From JAGVSR01 sp033765145 (GTDB lineage Bacteria > Pseudomonadota > Alphaproteobacteria > Rhizobiales > Hyphomicrobiaceae), in contig JANRIH010000008.1 in assembly GCA_033765145.1 (NCBI GenBank), positions 105,917-169,916 of the forward strand: 64,000 bases of DNA. The letters run 5' to 3'. Each line of letters begins with the position of its first letter. Positions within the stretch are counted from its first letter, which is position 1. The notes beneath the pieces were generated by a model. It saw only the letters and a list, made by a program, of their open reading frames with translations. It was not told where the DNA came from and ran no database searches. A program made the translations under genes and the position numbers. This document shows positions 63,234 to 64,000 of this stretch, one piece after another.

Positions 63234-63336
63234 GGCTCCCGAGGGTCGCGGTTCTCTTTCTACGGATGATCTCGCGACCGGTCGGGGCGAGTGGCGCGAA
63301 AGACGATGCAGAAGATCTGTTGGCTTCGGGCCGCTC

Positions 63337-63374
63337 AAAAAAGGAAGAAGGCCGCCGGATGACCGACGGCCTTC
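63337..63374 (-). terminator. Rho-independent terminator of the porin gene
   Basis: On the minus strand a 12-bp stem (GAAGGCCGTCGG with CCGGCGGCCTTC, one mismatch, TCAT loop) 27 bp after the porin stop, followed by TTCCTTTTTT. Confidence 0.85.
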
Positions 63375-63400
63375 GACCAGATGGGAGGGAGTAGTGTGGC

Positions 63401-64000
63401 TTAGAAGTTGATCAGACCACCGACGCCCACGTAGTTGAAGTCTTCGACGTCGGTTTCGACGGCGTCTTCGTACTGCTGGTTGCGGAACTTGACCCAGACC
63501 GACATAGCGGCAGCGTCGACTTCCTGCACAACACCGAGACCCCAGACATCGAGTTCGGAGTCGGCGTTGAAGCCGCCGTCCTGACCATTCAGGTATTCAC
63601 CGTAGAACACGGTGGCGCCGAGATGGTTGAACTTCGTGCGGAGGCCGCCCTTGAAGTAGTGGGTGTTGATGTCGTCCGGACCACCGGCAATCTCGAGCGT
63701 ACCGAAGTTATAGAGGCCGAAGAGACCGCTCGGAATGTGCTGCACGTAAAGGCCGAGCTGGAAGTATTCCATTTCGGGAACGAACCCGCCGAGACCCGAG
63801 GCGATGTTGTTGTAGTCGGGATCGTCGACTTCGTTGTAGGCGCCGGCGATCGCAATCTTGAAGCCCGAGAACTCGCCGGCGTAGCGCGCAGCGACATCCC
63901 AGAAGTCGTCTTCACCCCAAGAGGCCGAAACCGAGAAGCCACCGAACGTCGGGCTGTCGTAACGGACGGAGTTCTGCGTCAGACCGTTGCAGTCACCCCA
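63401..64000 (-). CDS. Alphaproteobacterial porin, C-terminal part (runs off the window)
   Basis: The frame is open from the window edge to a stop at 63401 and gives the last 199 residues of a trimeric outer-membrane porin. The visible start reads WGDCNGLTQNSVRYDSPTFG, typical of a loop and strand of rhizobial porins. Amphipathic beta strands follow (FSVSASWGEDDFWDVAARYA, EYFQLGLYVQHIPSGLFGLY) with the C-terminal GVGGLINF ending in phenylalanine. The signal peptide and about the first half lie beyond position 64000. A strong terminator follows. Confidence 0.88.
   Translation of the reverse strand, partial: WGDCNGLTQNSVRYDSPTFGGFSVSASWGEDDFWDVAARYAGEFSGFKIAIAGAYNEVDDPDYNNIASGLGGFVPEMEYFQLGLYVQHIPSGLFGLYNFGTLEIAGGPDDINTHYFKGGLRTKFNHLGATVFYGEYLNGQDGGFNADSELDVWGLGVVQEVDAAAMSVWVKFRNQQYEDAVETDVEDFNYVGVGGLINF

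Larger units (their letters stand above)
62523..63336. other. 814-bp repeat-rich intergenic region
   Basis: No credible gene. It holds four REP-like palindromes at roughly 130-160 bp intervals and a short tandem repeat (all listed). Base composition is more uneven and T/G-rich than the coding DNA on either side, as expected for accumulated repeat elements. Confidence 0.7.

Noticed and set aside
1..64000. tRNA, rRNA, tmRNA or integrase attachment sites
   Set aside because: I looked in the intergenic gaps for T-loop-like GGTTCGAATCC sequences and known RNA cores and found none.

Overview
The window is one contiguous stretch of high-GC chromosome from an alphaproteobacterium, most likely of the order Hyphomicrobiales (Rhizobiales). 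The evidence is the short prolyl-tRNA synthetase without an editing insert, ribosomal protein S2 with a C-terminal helix-hairpin-helix-like extension, LpxI instead of LpxH in lipid A synthesis, a GTTC-N7-GTTC LexA box, a RpoE/ChrR pair and a large polar-growth type coiled-coil protein. I assign no genus. I see no rRNA, tRNA, prophage or CRISPR array.

Layout. 0.1-8.4 kb: proS, lolC, lolD, dnaE and a lipoprotein L,D-transpeptidase. 8.6-25.1 kb: the conserved translation/envelope supercluster rpsB-tsf-pyrH-frr-uppS-cdsA-dxr-rseP-bamA-lpxD-fabZ-lpxA-lpxI-lpxB, closed by a flavodoxin-fold reductase. It makes ribosomes, isoprenoid and phospholipid precursors, the outer-membrane insertase and lipid A. 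25.1-32.7 kb: gltA and gltX (minus), comEC (plus), lexA (minus) and kdsA (plus). 33.2-39.4 kb: a singlet-oxygen type stress island. The sigma factor rpoE, its zinc anti-sigma chrR and an SDR enzyme run leftward; a FAD oxidoreductase, a DUF1365 protein, a CFA-type methyltransferase and a DUF3833 protein run rightward. Both units carry a matching TGATCC-N18 promoter-like motif. 39.5-48.5 kb: a CPA2 antiporter, tkt, a Ca2+/H+ antiporter, pgk, gph, ccdA and thiD. 48.6-59.5 kb: a candidate small RNA, a FadL-type porin, an MFS transporter, a dipeptide epimerase, a 1047-residue coiled-coil membrane protein, an Hpt protein, a ferredoxin with its NADP reductase, and a GNAT-like protein. 59.7-64.0 kb: a lipoprotein, a VWA/CoxE protein, a REP-associated tyrosine transposase (RAYT)-like gene, a cluster of palindromes and the 3' end of a porin gene.

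Most of the window is housekeeping. The parts worth a second look are: a dispersed 24-bp palindrome family (six copies at two loci) next to a RAYT-like gene whose HUH motif has lost its first histidine; an LpxI enlarged by an apparent internal duplication; the lipid-modifying RpoE/ChrR island; tandem repeats abutting the stop codon of the Ca2+/H+ antiporter; and about twenty uninterrupted 11-residue repeats in the large coiled-coil protein.
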